Below, in pieces: positions 13,422-21,285 of a DNA stretch of 64,000 nt. Each line of letters starts with the position of its first letter. Within the stretch, counting starts at the first letter, position 1. Location: assembly GCA_963713815.1 (NCBI GenBank), contig CAVQNH010000039.1:1-64000 (forward strand). The letters are read 5' to 3'. Both the position numbers and the translations under genes were made by a program. Source of the stretch: RYN-230 sp963713815 (lineage in GTDB: Bacteria; Actinomycetota; Actinomycetes; Streptosporangiales; Streptosporangiaceae). Below the pieces are notes generated by a model. It saw only the letters and a list, made by a program, of their open reading frames with translations. It made no database searches and was not told the DNA's origin.

Positions 13422-14495
13422 TCATGGTGCGACTCCGTTGGCGGTTAGGCCGGCCGCTTCTGGCAGGCCGAGCATGAGGTTGGCGATCTGGACCGCTTGC
13501 CCGGCCGCCCCCTTGACCAGGTTGTCCAGGGCCGCCACGACCACGGCCCGCCCGGCGTGGGCGTCGGCCGCGGCCTGCAGGTGCACCGCGTTGGACCCGG
13601 CCGTGGACGCGGTGCTCGGCCAGCGTCCCTCGGGCAGCACCTGGATGAACGGCTCCGAGGCGTATGCGCTGGCCAGCGCCTCGCGGGGCGCGCCCGGGAC
13701 GGCGGTACCGCGCGGGGCGGCCGGACTGGCGCCCGCCGGAGCGTCACCGGGGGCCAGCCGGGCGGTGCAGGTGGCCAGGATCCCGCGCGGCATGGGGGCC
13801 AGCAGCGGGGTGAACGAGACCGTGGCCGCCACGCCAGCGGCCTCCGCGAACGCCTGCTCGATTTCCGGGGTGTGCCGGTGCACGCCGCCCACCTGGTACG
13901 CCGACATCGAGCCCATCACCTCGGTGGCCAGCAGCGACTGGGTGGGGGTCCGGCCTGCTCCGGAGGTCCCGGAGGCCGCCACGACCACGACGTCGTCCGG
14001 CTCGGCCACCCCGCTGGCCAGCAAGGGGGTGAGGGCCAGGATGATCGCGGTCGCGTAGCAGCCGGGGGCGGCCACCCGCCGGGCCGCCACGATCTGCTCG
14101 CGGGCACCCGGGAGCTCGGGCAGCCCGTAGACCCAGCGGCCGGCGTGCCCGGTCCGGTAGAAGGCGGCCCAGTTCCCCGGGTCGGAGAGGCGGAAGCTGG
14201 CGCTCAGGTCGATGACCGCCACCTCGGCGGGAAGGCGGGCCGCGATGGCCGCGGACTGCTCGTGGTGCAGGGCGAGGAAGACGAGGTCGGCCGAGGCGAG
14301 CCGGTCCGGATCGGTCTCCTCGAAGGTCCGGTCGGCGAACTCAGCCAGATGAGGATGCACCGCGGTGACCGGCGCCCCGGCGTTGCTTCCCGCCGTGACC
14401 GGCCCTAGTTCGAGGTCGGGATGCGCGGCGATCAGGCGGAGCAGCTCGCCGCCGGCGTAGCCGCTGGCCCCAGCGACCGCCACCCGGACACCCAT
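13422..14495 (-). CDS. argC: N-acetyl-gamma-glutamyl-phosphate reductase
   Basis: NADPH-dependent reduction of N-acetylglutamyl phosphate. 357 residues from MGVRVAVAGASGYAG (Rossmann nucleotide loop), with catalytic Cys146 in APGCYATA and the HRHTPEI motif. An Ala/Pro-rich insertion (GDAPAGASPAAPRG) lies in the catalytic domain. The open frame extends 45 codons upstream without homology. First gene of the cluster, downstream of a putative ArgR site. Confidence 0.95.
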   Translation of the reverse strand: MGVRVAVAGASGYAGGELLRLIAAHPDLELGPVTAGSNAGAPVTAVHPHLAEFADRTFEETDPDRLASADLVFLALHHEQSAAIAARLPAEVAVIDLSASFRLSDPGNWAAFYRTGHAGRWVYGLPELPGAREQIVAARRVAAPGCYATAIILALTPLLASGVAEPDDVVVVAASGTSGAGRTPTQSLLATEVMGSMSAYQVGGVHRHTPEIEQAFAEAAGVAATVSFTPLLAPMPRGILATCTARLAPGDAPAGASPAAPRGTAVPGAPREALASAYASEPFIQVLPEGRWPSTASTAGSNAVHLQAAADAHAGRAVVVAALDNLVKGAAGQAVQIANLMLGLPEAAGLTANGVAP

Positions 14496-14623
14496 GGGTC
14501 CTCCCGGGGCTCTCTGGCCAGGCGCGCGGTCCACGAGAGCTCGATCGCGACCAGTCATCGCGACGGGGTTGGCGCACCCGGCGGGCATCCAGAGGCGCGG
14601 GATTCCGGCCCCTCTCGCAAAAG

Positions 14624-14649
14624 TATGCACGACCGTGACTAGTTATGCA
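14624..14649 (-). promoter_or_regulatory. Putative ArgR operator (ARG box pair) upstream of argC
   Basis: The minus strand carries TGCATA twice, 20 bases apart (two helical turns), about 130 bases upstream of argC. TGCAT(A) half-sites are the core of actinomycete ARG boxes, and argR lies in this operon, so autoregulation is expected. The exact consensus spacing is not met, so this is tentative. Confidence 0.45.
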
Positions 14650-14761
14650 AGAAAGGAGACGGGCGGCGCAGGGCGGTGATGAGAGGCCGCGCGACACGGG
14701 GAGCCGGCCTCGTATGCGGTCCCGGATAACGGCATGATGAGGGGCGCGAAAGGAGACCCCC

Positions 14762-15223
14762 ATGCGCCGTCCTCCCTTGCGGCCCGCTGGCGCGGCTTTC
14801 CCGGCCGTGCTGGCCCTGGCCGCGCTCGCCGGGTGCGCGCTGACGGGGTGCAGCGCCGGCAGCGCGGCGAAGCCCGCGGCCGCGACCTCCGCCGCGCAGT
14901 CGCCCGTGCCGGCCGCCACCGGCCAGAGGTGCGGCACGGGCAAGACGGCCGCGGGCGTCCCCGTCGTGGTGGAGATCGGGCAGGGCCCGGTGGGCTGCCC
15001 GACGGCCATGAAGATCGAGCGGGCCTACTCGGCCGCGCTCGCCTCAGGCGACGCCCCGGGGAACGGCGGGGGCGGCCCCGTCTCGGTCAAGGGCTGGGTC
15101 TGCGTGGGATTCGACACGCCCGAGATTCTCCGCACCGGCGACACGTCCAAGTGCTCGAAGGGACCGTCCGAGATCCTCGCCGTGCTGGCCATGCCCGCAG
15201 GCTCGGCATCGCCGTCAGCCTGA
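14762..15223 (+). CDS. Small secreted lipoprotein of unknown function
   Basis: 153 residues. An N-terminal Arg pair, a hydrophobic stretch and a lipobox LAGC (Cys near residue 25) predict export and lipid attachment at the outer face of the membrane; a second Cys in LTGC follows. An Ala/Pro-rich linker leads to a small domain with four cysteines (QRCGTG, VGCPTA, GWVCVG, SKCSKG) that could form two disulfides. A good Shine-Dalgarno, GAAAGGAG, precedes the ATG. I do not recognise the family. It is divergent from argC, and its 3' end overlaps, on the opposite strand, the reading frame of the first GGDEF gene. Confidence 0.7.
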   Translation: MRRPPLRPAGAAFPAVLALAALAGCALTGCSAGSAAKPAAATSAAQSPVPAATGQRCGTGKTAAGVPVVVEIGQGPVGCPTAMKIERAYSAALASGDAPGNGGGGPVSVKGWVCVGFDTPEILRTGDTSKCSKGPSEILAVLAMPAGSASPSA

Positions 15224-16653
15224 CCAGGACGCGGTCGGCCGGGATCTCCGGCGCGTGCCGCGTGACGGACCGCGGCGGGGCGGCCCGCAGGGACAGCAGC
15301 CCTGATAAGCGGGACAGCCTGGGCGGATCGGTCACTGTCCCCACGGTTTCCGTGTCGGTCACCATAACCACGTGGTTCCGGCCCGCGTTCTTGGCCTGGT
15401 ACAGAGCTCGGTCCGCGCCGGCGAGCAGGTCTGTGAGCTGGTTGCCCGTGGTCCGGTCCCAGGTGCGGCCGAGCGCCGCCACGCCCATGGACACGGTGAT
15501 CCGGACCGGCTCGACCGCCGGGTCGTCGCTGATGCTGATCGGCATCTCCGCGATGTGAAGGCGCACCCGCTCCGCGATCTGGCGCGCGTCAGCCGCGCTG
15601 GTCTGCGGGAGCAGCACCGCGAACTCCTCGCCCCCGAACCGTGCCGGCCAGATCGTAGTCGCGCAGGAAGATCCGGAACACGTGCGCGATGGCCCGGAGC
15701 GCGTCATCCCCGGCGAGATGACCATGCAGGTCATTGACCAACTTGAAATGGTCCACATCGATCAGGACCAGCGCCAGGGGGCTGCGGGTACGGACCGCGC
15801 GGGCTACCTCGGAGGCGGCTTCGCGTTCCCAGGTTCCTGGATTGAGCAGGCCCGTCTTGGAGTCGATGCGGGAGGCATTCAGCAGCTGGGCATGCCGCAT
15901 CGAGCGCTGGAGCAGAGTCACGAACGGCAGCGCAAAGACGATCGTGACCAGGCTGATCGCGACGCCGAGCGTGACCAGCACCGCGACTGACAACTCGGCG
16001 ACATCGTTGTGGACGCGTTCCCGGTCGAAGATCATGTCCCGCACCCGCAAGCACGGGTCAGAAGCCTTGATCGCGGGCAGCACCAAGGCCAGGTTGGACG
16101 CCCACTGGAGCACGGCGGCGGCGGCGACGGCCAGCAGCCACGCGGCCATCGCAGCGTGGGAGTAGCGGGCCAGGTTGACGAGCGACCCCGGGCTGACCAC
16201 GAGGTGGCCGATCGCACGAAAGCCGACCGAGGCGAGCCCGTAGGACAGGCCGACGGCCGATGCCGTGAGCACGCGCCGGTGCAAGGGGATCCGCCTGATC
16301 CGCCATTGGGTCAAGCCGATCCGGATGAGCGGCGCCAGCAGGGCGAAGACGGGCGGCAGCAGAATGGCGATCGGGAGTTCCCAGACCGCGTAGACATCCT
16401 TGATAACGCCCGCATTCTCCCCGGAGCGCTTCGTGAGCTCGACCGTGGTCGCGATGCACAGCATGAGCGCACCGAACACGAACAGGCCCCACGGGCTGAC
16501 GTGCACCGTCCGGGCGGCTACGCCCAGGGCGACCGCGTACACCGTGGTGATCACGACGATGAAGGCAACCAGCCCACGGGGAACCTCCCAGATCGGCCAG
16601 GCGCGGAAGGCTCGCACGGCTACGTGCATACGTTTGCACACGCCGGCGGGCAT
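15087..16653 (-). pseudogene. Membrane GGDEF protein (diguanylate cyclase-like), copy 1, frameshifted
   Basis: The N-terminal half has about six membrane segments, then a short coiled linker (LLQRSMRHAQLL) and a GGDEF domain: SKTGLLNPGTWEREAASEVA, LIDVDHFKLVNDLHGH, I-site RDYD, then RFGGEEFAVLLPQ. Cyclases of this type make cyclic di-GMP from two GTP. One extra base near 15642, just before GGEEF, separates the domain; removing it gives 521 residues. I chose the ATG at 16653 (MPAGVCKRMH) because AGGGAGG precedes it and the same arrangement occurs in copy 2. The C-terminus runs about 60 residues beyond copy 2 and overlaps the lipoprotein gene antisense, so the true end may be earlier. Closest relative in view is copy 2. 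Confidence 0.8.
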
Positions 16654-16720
16654 CCAAGCCTCCCTGGGGACTGAACGGTCTGCGGATTCATCCGGAGCGG
16701 GGTGAGAGACGTCGCCCCGT

Positions 16721-16751
16721 ATTGTCACAGGGCTAGTACGCCCGCTGTCAA
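16721..16751 (-). promoter_or_regulatory. Conserved promoter-like block upstream of GGDEF copy 1
   Basis: On the minus strand, TTGACA (16746-16751), 19 bases, then TGT-GACAAT (16721-16726) and ACGGGGC. The same elements, spacing and flanks recur upstream of copy 2 while the bases between them differ, which suggests constraint. The 19-base spacing is long for a vegetative promoter, so part of the block may instead be an operator. Confidence 0.5.
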
Positions 16752-16965
16752 GGCCCCATTACGCACCGATACTACCTTCGGTGACCTGAGGGACTTTCGT
16801 GACTTATCGTCACCAGCTGACTCCCGGTCTTGGATCGGCGACAGCATGGCGGTCACCTGCCCCAGCAGCTCCCGACGTGAGACCGTAATGCATGTTATGT
16901 ACCTGTCCGTCACGGGGCGTTAGATTTCGGATCATTCCGCCGTCGCGCCGGGTAGGCGTACCCGC

Positions 16966-17504
16966 AGGAAGGAGCACCGCCATGAGCGACACCACCGGCT
17001 GGAGCTGAACCTCGGCTCGCTCCCAACCACCCACCCAGCCCAGGAAGGAGCACCGCCATGACCGCACCACCGGCTGGAGCTGAACCCCCGTATCCGCAAC
17101 CCGCACCCACGACCAGGAAGGAGCACCGCGATGACCGACACCACCGGCTGGACCTGATCAGCGGTCCCCCACCTACGCGAACGGCAGGAAGGAGACCGCG
17201 ATGACCGCCACCACTGGCTGGACCCGATGAGTCCGCACCCTCGCCCCGCCGCCAGGAAGGAGCCGGCACATGACCGCCACCACCGGCTGGACCTGATCCG
17301 CCTATCCCCCACCCACGCGAACGGCAGAAAGGAGACCCGCATGACCGCCACCACTGGCTGGACCTGATCAGCCTGTCCCCACCGCTCCACGCAGGAAGGA
17401 GATCCGCGATGACCGCCACCACTGGCTGGACCCGTGAGTCCGCACCCTCGCCCCGCCGCCAGGAAGGAGACCCGCACATGAGCGCCACCACTGGCTGGAC
17501 CTGA
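16966..17504 (+). repeat. Array 1: eight tandem SD-microORF units encoding M[T/S][A/D]TTGW[T/S]
   Basis: Eight units with a 67-76 base period. Each has AGGAAGGAG (AGAAAGGAG in unit 6), 7-8 bases, an ATG, then 8-9 codons and usually a stop. ORFs: 16982-17008 MSDTTGWS; unit 2 from 17058, one base short and out of frame; 17131-17157 MTDTTGWT; 17201-17230 MTATTGWTR; 17270-17296 MTATTGWT; 17341-17367 MTATTGWT; unit 7 from 17409, which lacks its stop and reads in frame into unit 8; 17478-17504 MSATTGWT. The SDs pair over nine bases with this genome's 16S tail (CTCCTTTCT), with one G-U at most. Linkers vary but SD and peptide are kept; Thr5 alternates ACC/ACT and positions 2 and 8 alternate Thr/Ser. 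The array is divergent from GGDEF copy 1. Function unknown; a protein- or ribosome-binding repeat is possible. Confidence 0.75.
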
Positions 17505-17851
17505 TCCCCCGCGGACCCTCGTTACCGGCCTGGTGCTGTCGGCTCAACTTGATCCGCGCAGGGAAGTCGAGACACGCCCCAGTCCGCTCAGGTGCGATCA
17601 CGACACCGTGGCCCCAGCGGCACCACGGGGCCCGTTTGGCCGGGCACCCCCACTGCCCGGCCAAAGCCGTGGCCGCACTGCGCCCAGACCCGATCCCGTT
17701 TCTTCAGGGCGTGCGCTTTTCATTATTTATCGCGGCACATTCGAGCAAATAGGGTTGCTCGCTGCACCACATACTTGAGGAGCAGGCGGCCAGCCGAAAT
17801 CGCCCGGAAAACCCACTCACGGGCGCGGCGCGGAAATCACTTGCGGGCAGA
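17505..17851. other. Gap between array 1 and GGDEF copy 2; nothing recognised
   Basis: About 350 bases with no convincing gene. An A+T-richer patch (17700-17775) stands out from the surrounding GC-rich DNA. If the GGDEF copy 2 frameshift is real, its frame would extend to 17817 instead of stopping at 17852. Confidence 0.5.
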
Positions 17852-19178
17852 TCAGTGGCCTGCGGTTAGGCTGGGCAGCGCGCCCACAGTCTCCGTGTCG
17901 GTGAACATCCACACGTGGTTCCGGCCCGGCGTTCTTGGCCTGGTACAGGGCCCGGTCGGCACCCGCGAGCAAGTCAGTCAACTGACTGCCCGTTGTCCTT
18001 TCCCAAGTCGTGCCCAGCGCCGCCACCCCGATCGAGACAGTAACCTGGAGTGACTCGGCTTCGGGTTCTTCACTAACACTGATCGGCGTCTCTTCGATGT
18101 GAACGCGCACTCGCTCAGCTATCTGACGCGCGTCGGCCGCGCTAGTCTGCGGCAACAGCAGCGCGAACTCTTCGCCGCCGAACCGGCCCGCGAGATCGTA
18201 TTCACGCAAGAAAATCTTGAAGGTGCGCGCAATAGCCCGGAGTGCCTTATCTCCGACCAGGTGGCCATGCAGGTCATTAACCAACTTGAAGTGATCAACG
18301 TCGATAAGGACCAGCGCCAGCGGGGTACGAGTACGTACAGCACGCGCAACCTCGGAGGCTGCCTCACGTTCCCAGGTTCCCGCGTTGAGCAGTCCCGTCT
18401 TGGAGTCAACCCGGGATGCAGCCATCAGTTGGGTATGCCTCACCGAGCGCTGCAGCAACGTGACAAACGGGAGAGCGAAAACGATCGTGAGAGGGCTGAC
18501 CGCTATGGCCAGGGTGACGAGAACCGCGACGCACGACTCTGCCGCATCGTTATGGATGCTCTCCCGGGTCAGCACCAGGTCGCGGATCCGGACACCGGGG
18601 TCGGAACCCTTGATGGCCGGCAGGAGCAGTGCGGTGTTCACGAACCACTGCATCAGGGCGGCGGCGGCTATAGCCAGGATCCATGCGGTCGGATGGCCCA
18701 GAGGGCTGGGTTCCGACCCGAACCCAGTATGGGAGAGTTCGTGGAACAGCGCCCCGCCGGCCGCATAGGACAGCCCGATGATGGCCGCGGTGAAGACGCG
18801 GCGGTGCAGAGGGCTCTGCCGGACCCGCCACTGGATGAGGGTGAACCGGATGACCGGCACCAGCATCGCGTAGCCCAGGGGCAGCAGGATTGCGACAGGA
18901 AGTTCCCAGACCCCGTAGATGTCGCTGATCAGCCCGGCGTTCTCACCGGAGCGTTTGGTCAGCTCGACGGTGGCGGCGCCGCACAGGATCAGGGCCCCCA
19001 GTATCACGATCTGGCGCGGGGACAGGGTGTAGAACTGGCCGACTACCGAGAGCACCGCCAGGTACGCCACGACTATGGCGACGACGTAGCCCGTCAGCCA
19101 GCGCGGCAGCTCCCAGAGTGGCCAGGCACGGGCAGCTGCGAGTGGCGCGTGCATTCGTTTGCACACTCCAAGCTGCAT
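17852..19178 (-). CDS. Membrane GGDEF protein (diguanylate cyclase-like), copy 2, C-terminal frameshift
   Basis: Paralogue of the gene at 15087. It starts MQLGVCKRMH behind AGGGAGG, has about six membrane segments (residues ~10-240), then a GGDEF domain with VDSKTGLLNAGTWEREAA, LIDVDHFKLVNDLHGH, an I-site REYD five residues before GGEEF (about 332-336), and TTGSQLTDLLAGADRALYQA. Active-site and inhibitory-site residues for cyclic di-GMP synthesis and feedback are present. After YQAKNAG one extra base near 17924 changes the frame; removing it gives NHVWMFTDTETVGALPSL and a stop at 17852, about 441 residues. The break lies beyond the catalytic core, so activity may survive either way. It is divergent from array 2, exactly as copy 1 is from array 1. 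Confidence 0.85.
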
Positions 19179-19239
19179 CAATGCCTCCCTGACAGGCAGG
19201 TGGTGGTGTTCGTTGCACGGGGTAAGAGCATTGCCCCGT

Positions 19240-19270
19240 ATTGTCACAGGGCCAGTATGCCTCCTGTCAA
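19240..19270 (-). promoter_or_regulatory. Conserved promoter-like block upstream of GGDEF copy 2
   Basis: TTGACA (19265-19270), 19 bases, then TGT-GACAAT (19240-19245) and ACGGGGC on the minus strand, the same layout as upstream of copy 1. A shared CCCCATTACGCA block (plus-strand reading) lies just outside the -35 element in both copies. Confidence 0.5.
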
Positions 19271-19429
19271 CCCCCCATTACGCATCGGCGTCAGGTCGCC
19301 CTTGCCTGAGTCGTCGTTCAATGACTCTACGTTACATGCTGAGTCAAGTCTGACGTCATCGTCACTCAAAGCGGTACATTTCGCCGGATGTTGCACTACC
19401 ACTCATACCACCTGACCACCGCCCACCGC

Positions 19430-19722
19430 AGGAAGGAGCACCCGATGACCAAGGGATGGGCCTGACCAGCACACCGCCACCACCGCCCACCAGCAGGAAG
19501 GAGCACCCGATGACCAAGGGATGGGCCTGACCACCACACCGCCACCACCACCCACCGCAGGAAGGAGCACCCGATGACCAAGGGATGGGCCTGACCAGCA
19601 CACCGCCACCACCGCCCACCGCAGGAAGGAGCACCCGATGACCAAGGGATGGGCCTGACCAGCACACCGCCACCACCACCCACCGCAGGAAGGAGCACCC
19701 GATGACCAAGGGATGGGCCTGA
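19430..19722 (+). repeat. Array 2: five tandem SD-microORF units encoding MTKGWA
   Basis: Five nearly identical units with a 64-65 base period. Each is AGGAAGGAG, 6 bases (CACCCG), then ATG and six codons reading M-T-K-G-W-A, then TGA. ORFs are at 19445-19465, 19510-19530, 19574-19594, 19638-19658 and 19702-19722. Unlike array 1, the linkers (Pro/His-type CCACCACC runs) are also nearly identical, so this array looks recently expanded. All five ORFs are intact. The SD matches the anti-SD over nine bases with one G-U. It starts 252 bases upstream of the GGDEF copy 2 start codon, divergently, and ends 72 bases before the convergent MFS gene. Confidence 0.8.
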
Positions 19723-19757
19723 CCAGCACACCGCCACCACATCTGCCTGGCCCGGAT

Positions 19758-19783
19758 CACGACTAGATCGCGCAGGAGTCGTG
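19758..19783. terminator. Hairpin between array 2 and the convergent MFS gene
   Basis: CACGACT and AGTCGTG form a 7-bp stem around a 12-base loop at the meeting point of two convergent units. There is no T-tract. It could be a weak bidirectional terminator or an RNA 3' end. Confidence 0.35.
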
Positions 19784-19794
19784 CAACTCGCCAG

Positions 19795-21028
19795 TCAGCT
19801 GGCCCGCGGGCGCGTCAACGCGACCACGATGGCTGCAACCGCGCCGATCGCGCCGCCGACGGCGATGACGAGGCCGGGCGCGAACCATTCTGCGGCCGCC
19901 CCAGCCAGGATCATGGCCGTGCCTTGTCCCAGGCTCATTCCGCCCTGGACGATTCCGAACGCCTGGCTTCGCTGGGACGGGGGGGTAGCCTGCACGAACG
20001 TGGCGTTGGCGGCCACCTGATAGCAGTCGAAGATCCCGCTGACCGTGAGGATGGCCAGAGCGGCCGGCAAGGCGGGACGGAAAGCGAAAAGGACGAGCAC
20101 GCCAGGCGCCAGCGGCGCGATGCGGGTCATCCACCGCAGCCGTCGCTCCGGGCTCACCAGGCGGCTGAACGCCACCGCGCCGAGGGAGGCGCCCAGCGCG
20201 GCCGCAGCCAGGATCAGCCCCGCCGCCAGGTCTCCGCCGCCGAGTGACCGGGAAAGCGGAGCCACCACGCCCTCGGGTATGTCATAGAACGCCACGAGCC
20301 ACCCGAGCAGCATGGGCGTGCGCAGTGCGGGATTACCGAACACCAGCCGGATCCCGGCGCTGAGATCCTCCAGCGACAAGGTAGCGGACCCGCGGCGCGG
20401 CCCGGGCGGTGGGCCTGGCGCGCACCAGGACTCGAGTGATCAGGGCCGAGGCGAGGAAGGTGGCCGAGTCCACCAGCAGCGAGGTCCGCACGCCGAAGAA
20501 TTCAACGATCGCGCCACCCGCGGCGAACCCGATGACCTGAGCGAACTGGAGGGTAGTGAGCGTGACTGCGGTACCGAGCACGTAGAGGTCCCCGGTGAGG
20601 ATGTCGGGGTAGAGCGCAGCGCGGGCCGCGCTGAATGGCGCCCCGATCAAGGTCACGACGCCGAAGATGCAGATCATCAGGAATACCGGCATCCCGGGTA
20701 TGGCCATAATGGCCACGAGCACGGTGCGGCTGAGGTCACTGACGATCATCACCTGCCTGCGCGGCAGCCGGTCGGCCAGGCCAGACAGGGTCAGGCCGCC
20801 GACGAAAGCCGGCACGATGCTGACGGCAAAGGTGATCGCGGCCAGCAGCGCCGAGCCGGTGCGCTGGAAGACCAGCAGGGTGAGCGCGACCCTGGCCAGC
20901 TGATCCCCGACGACGGACAGCACCTGGGCCGTCCACAGCGCCCGGAACTCCGAGACCGCGAAGACCTGGCGGAACGTCGATGGGCGGTGCGGCGCAGCGA
21001 CCCTGCCGGGCGGGGTCGGGTCGTTCAA
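19795..21028 (-). pseudogene. MFS exporter (EntS/DHA3-like), one frameshift
   Basis: A 12-helix major facilitator of the proton-driven drug/siderophore efflux type. The N-half has SVVGDQLARVALTLLVFQRTG and the loop 2-3 motif GGLTLSGLADRLPRR; the C-half has SLEDLSAGIRLVFGNPALR, ATFVQATPPSQRSQAFGIVQ and a terminal helix pair. The frame breaks near 20380 (RAAPRVR|SLEDL), and removing one base restores a 410-residue protein. The start is probably the TTG at 21028 or a nearby codon. Substrate cannot be told from sequence. It is convergent with array 2. Confidence 0.75.
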
Positions 21029-21285
21029 CGGGATCCTGGGTTCCCCGCTTGCGATCTGCTCCTCCTTCAGCCCGGCCCCCCCGCCGCTGCGTTGCGGCCG
21101 TCATTCAACTGGTGCCCGCGACCCCCGCCCGTGTTTACGGTGCGTGACCGGCCACCAACCTCCAGTAGGAACGTTACCGGCATACGATTGCGCAGCACCC
21201 TTCTTGCCAAGAAAAGGACGCGCGGCATCCGGCCTGGGCGATGACCGTCAGGCTGGTCCGTGCGAGCCGGTGCTTCCGGGGCGGG

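Noticed and set aside
16702..16923. 73-codon plus-strand frame between the GGDEF copy 1 promoter block and array 1
   Set aside because: No ribosome-binding site, no counterpart in the duplicated region upstream of copy 2, and it covers the conserved promoter block.
16910..17491. Long minus-strand open frames (100-190 codons) through array 1, with repeated Gly-rich and VQPVV-type peptides
   Set aside because: They arise because the tandem units lack stops on the other strand. No ribosome-binding site or plausible start is seen, several overlapping frames are equally open, and the conserved SD/ATG/stop signals are on the plus strand.
19430..19722. CRISPR array
   Set aside because: The whole 64-65 base unit is repeated including the linkers, so there are no unique spacers, and no cas genes are nearby.
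19362..19760. Minus-strand open frames through array 2 (three overlapping frames)
   Set aside because: All frames are open through the 64-65 base repeat, giving periodic nonsense peptides without start signals; treated as shadows of the array.
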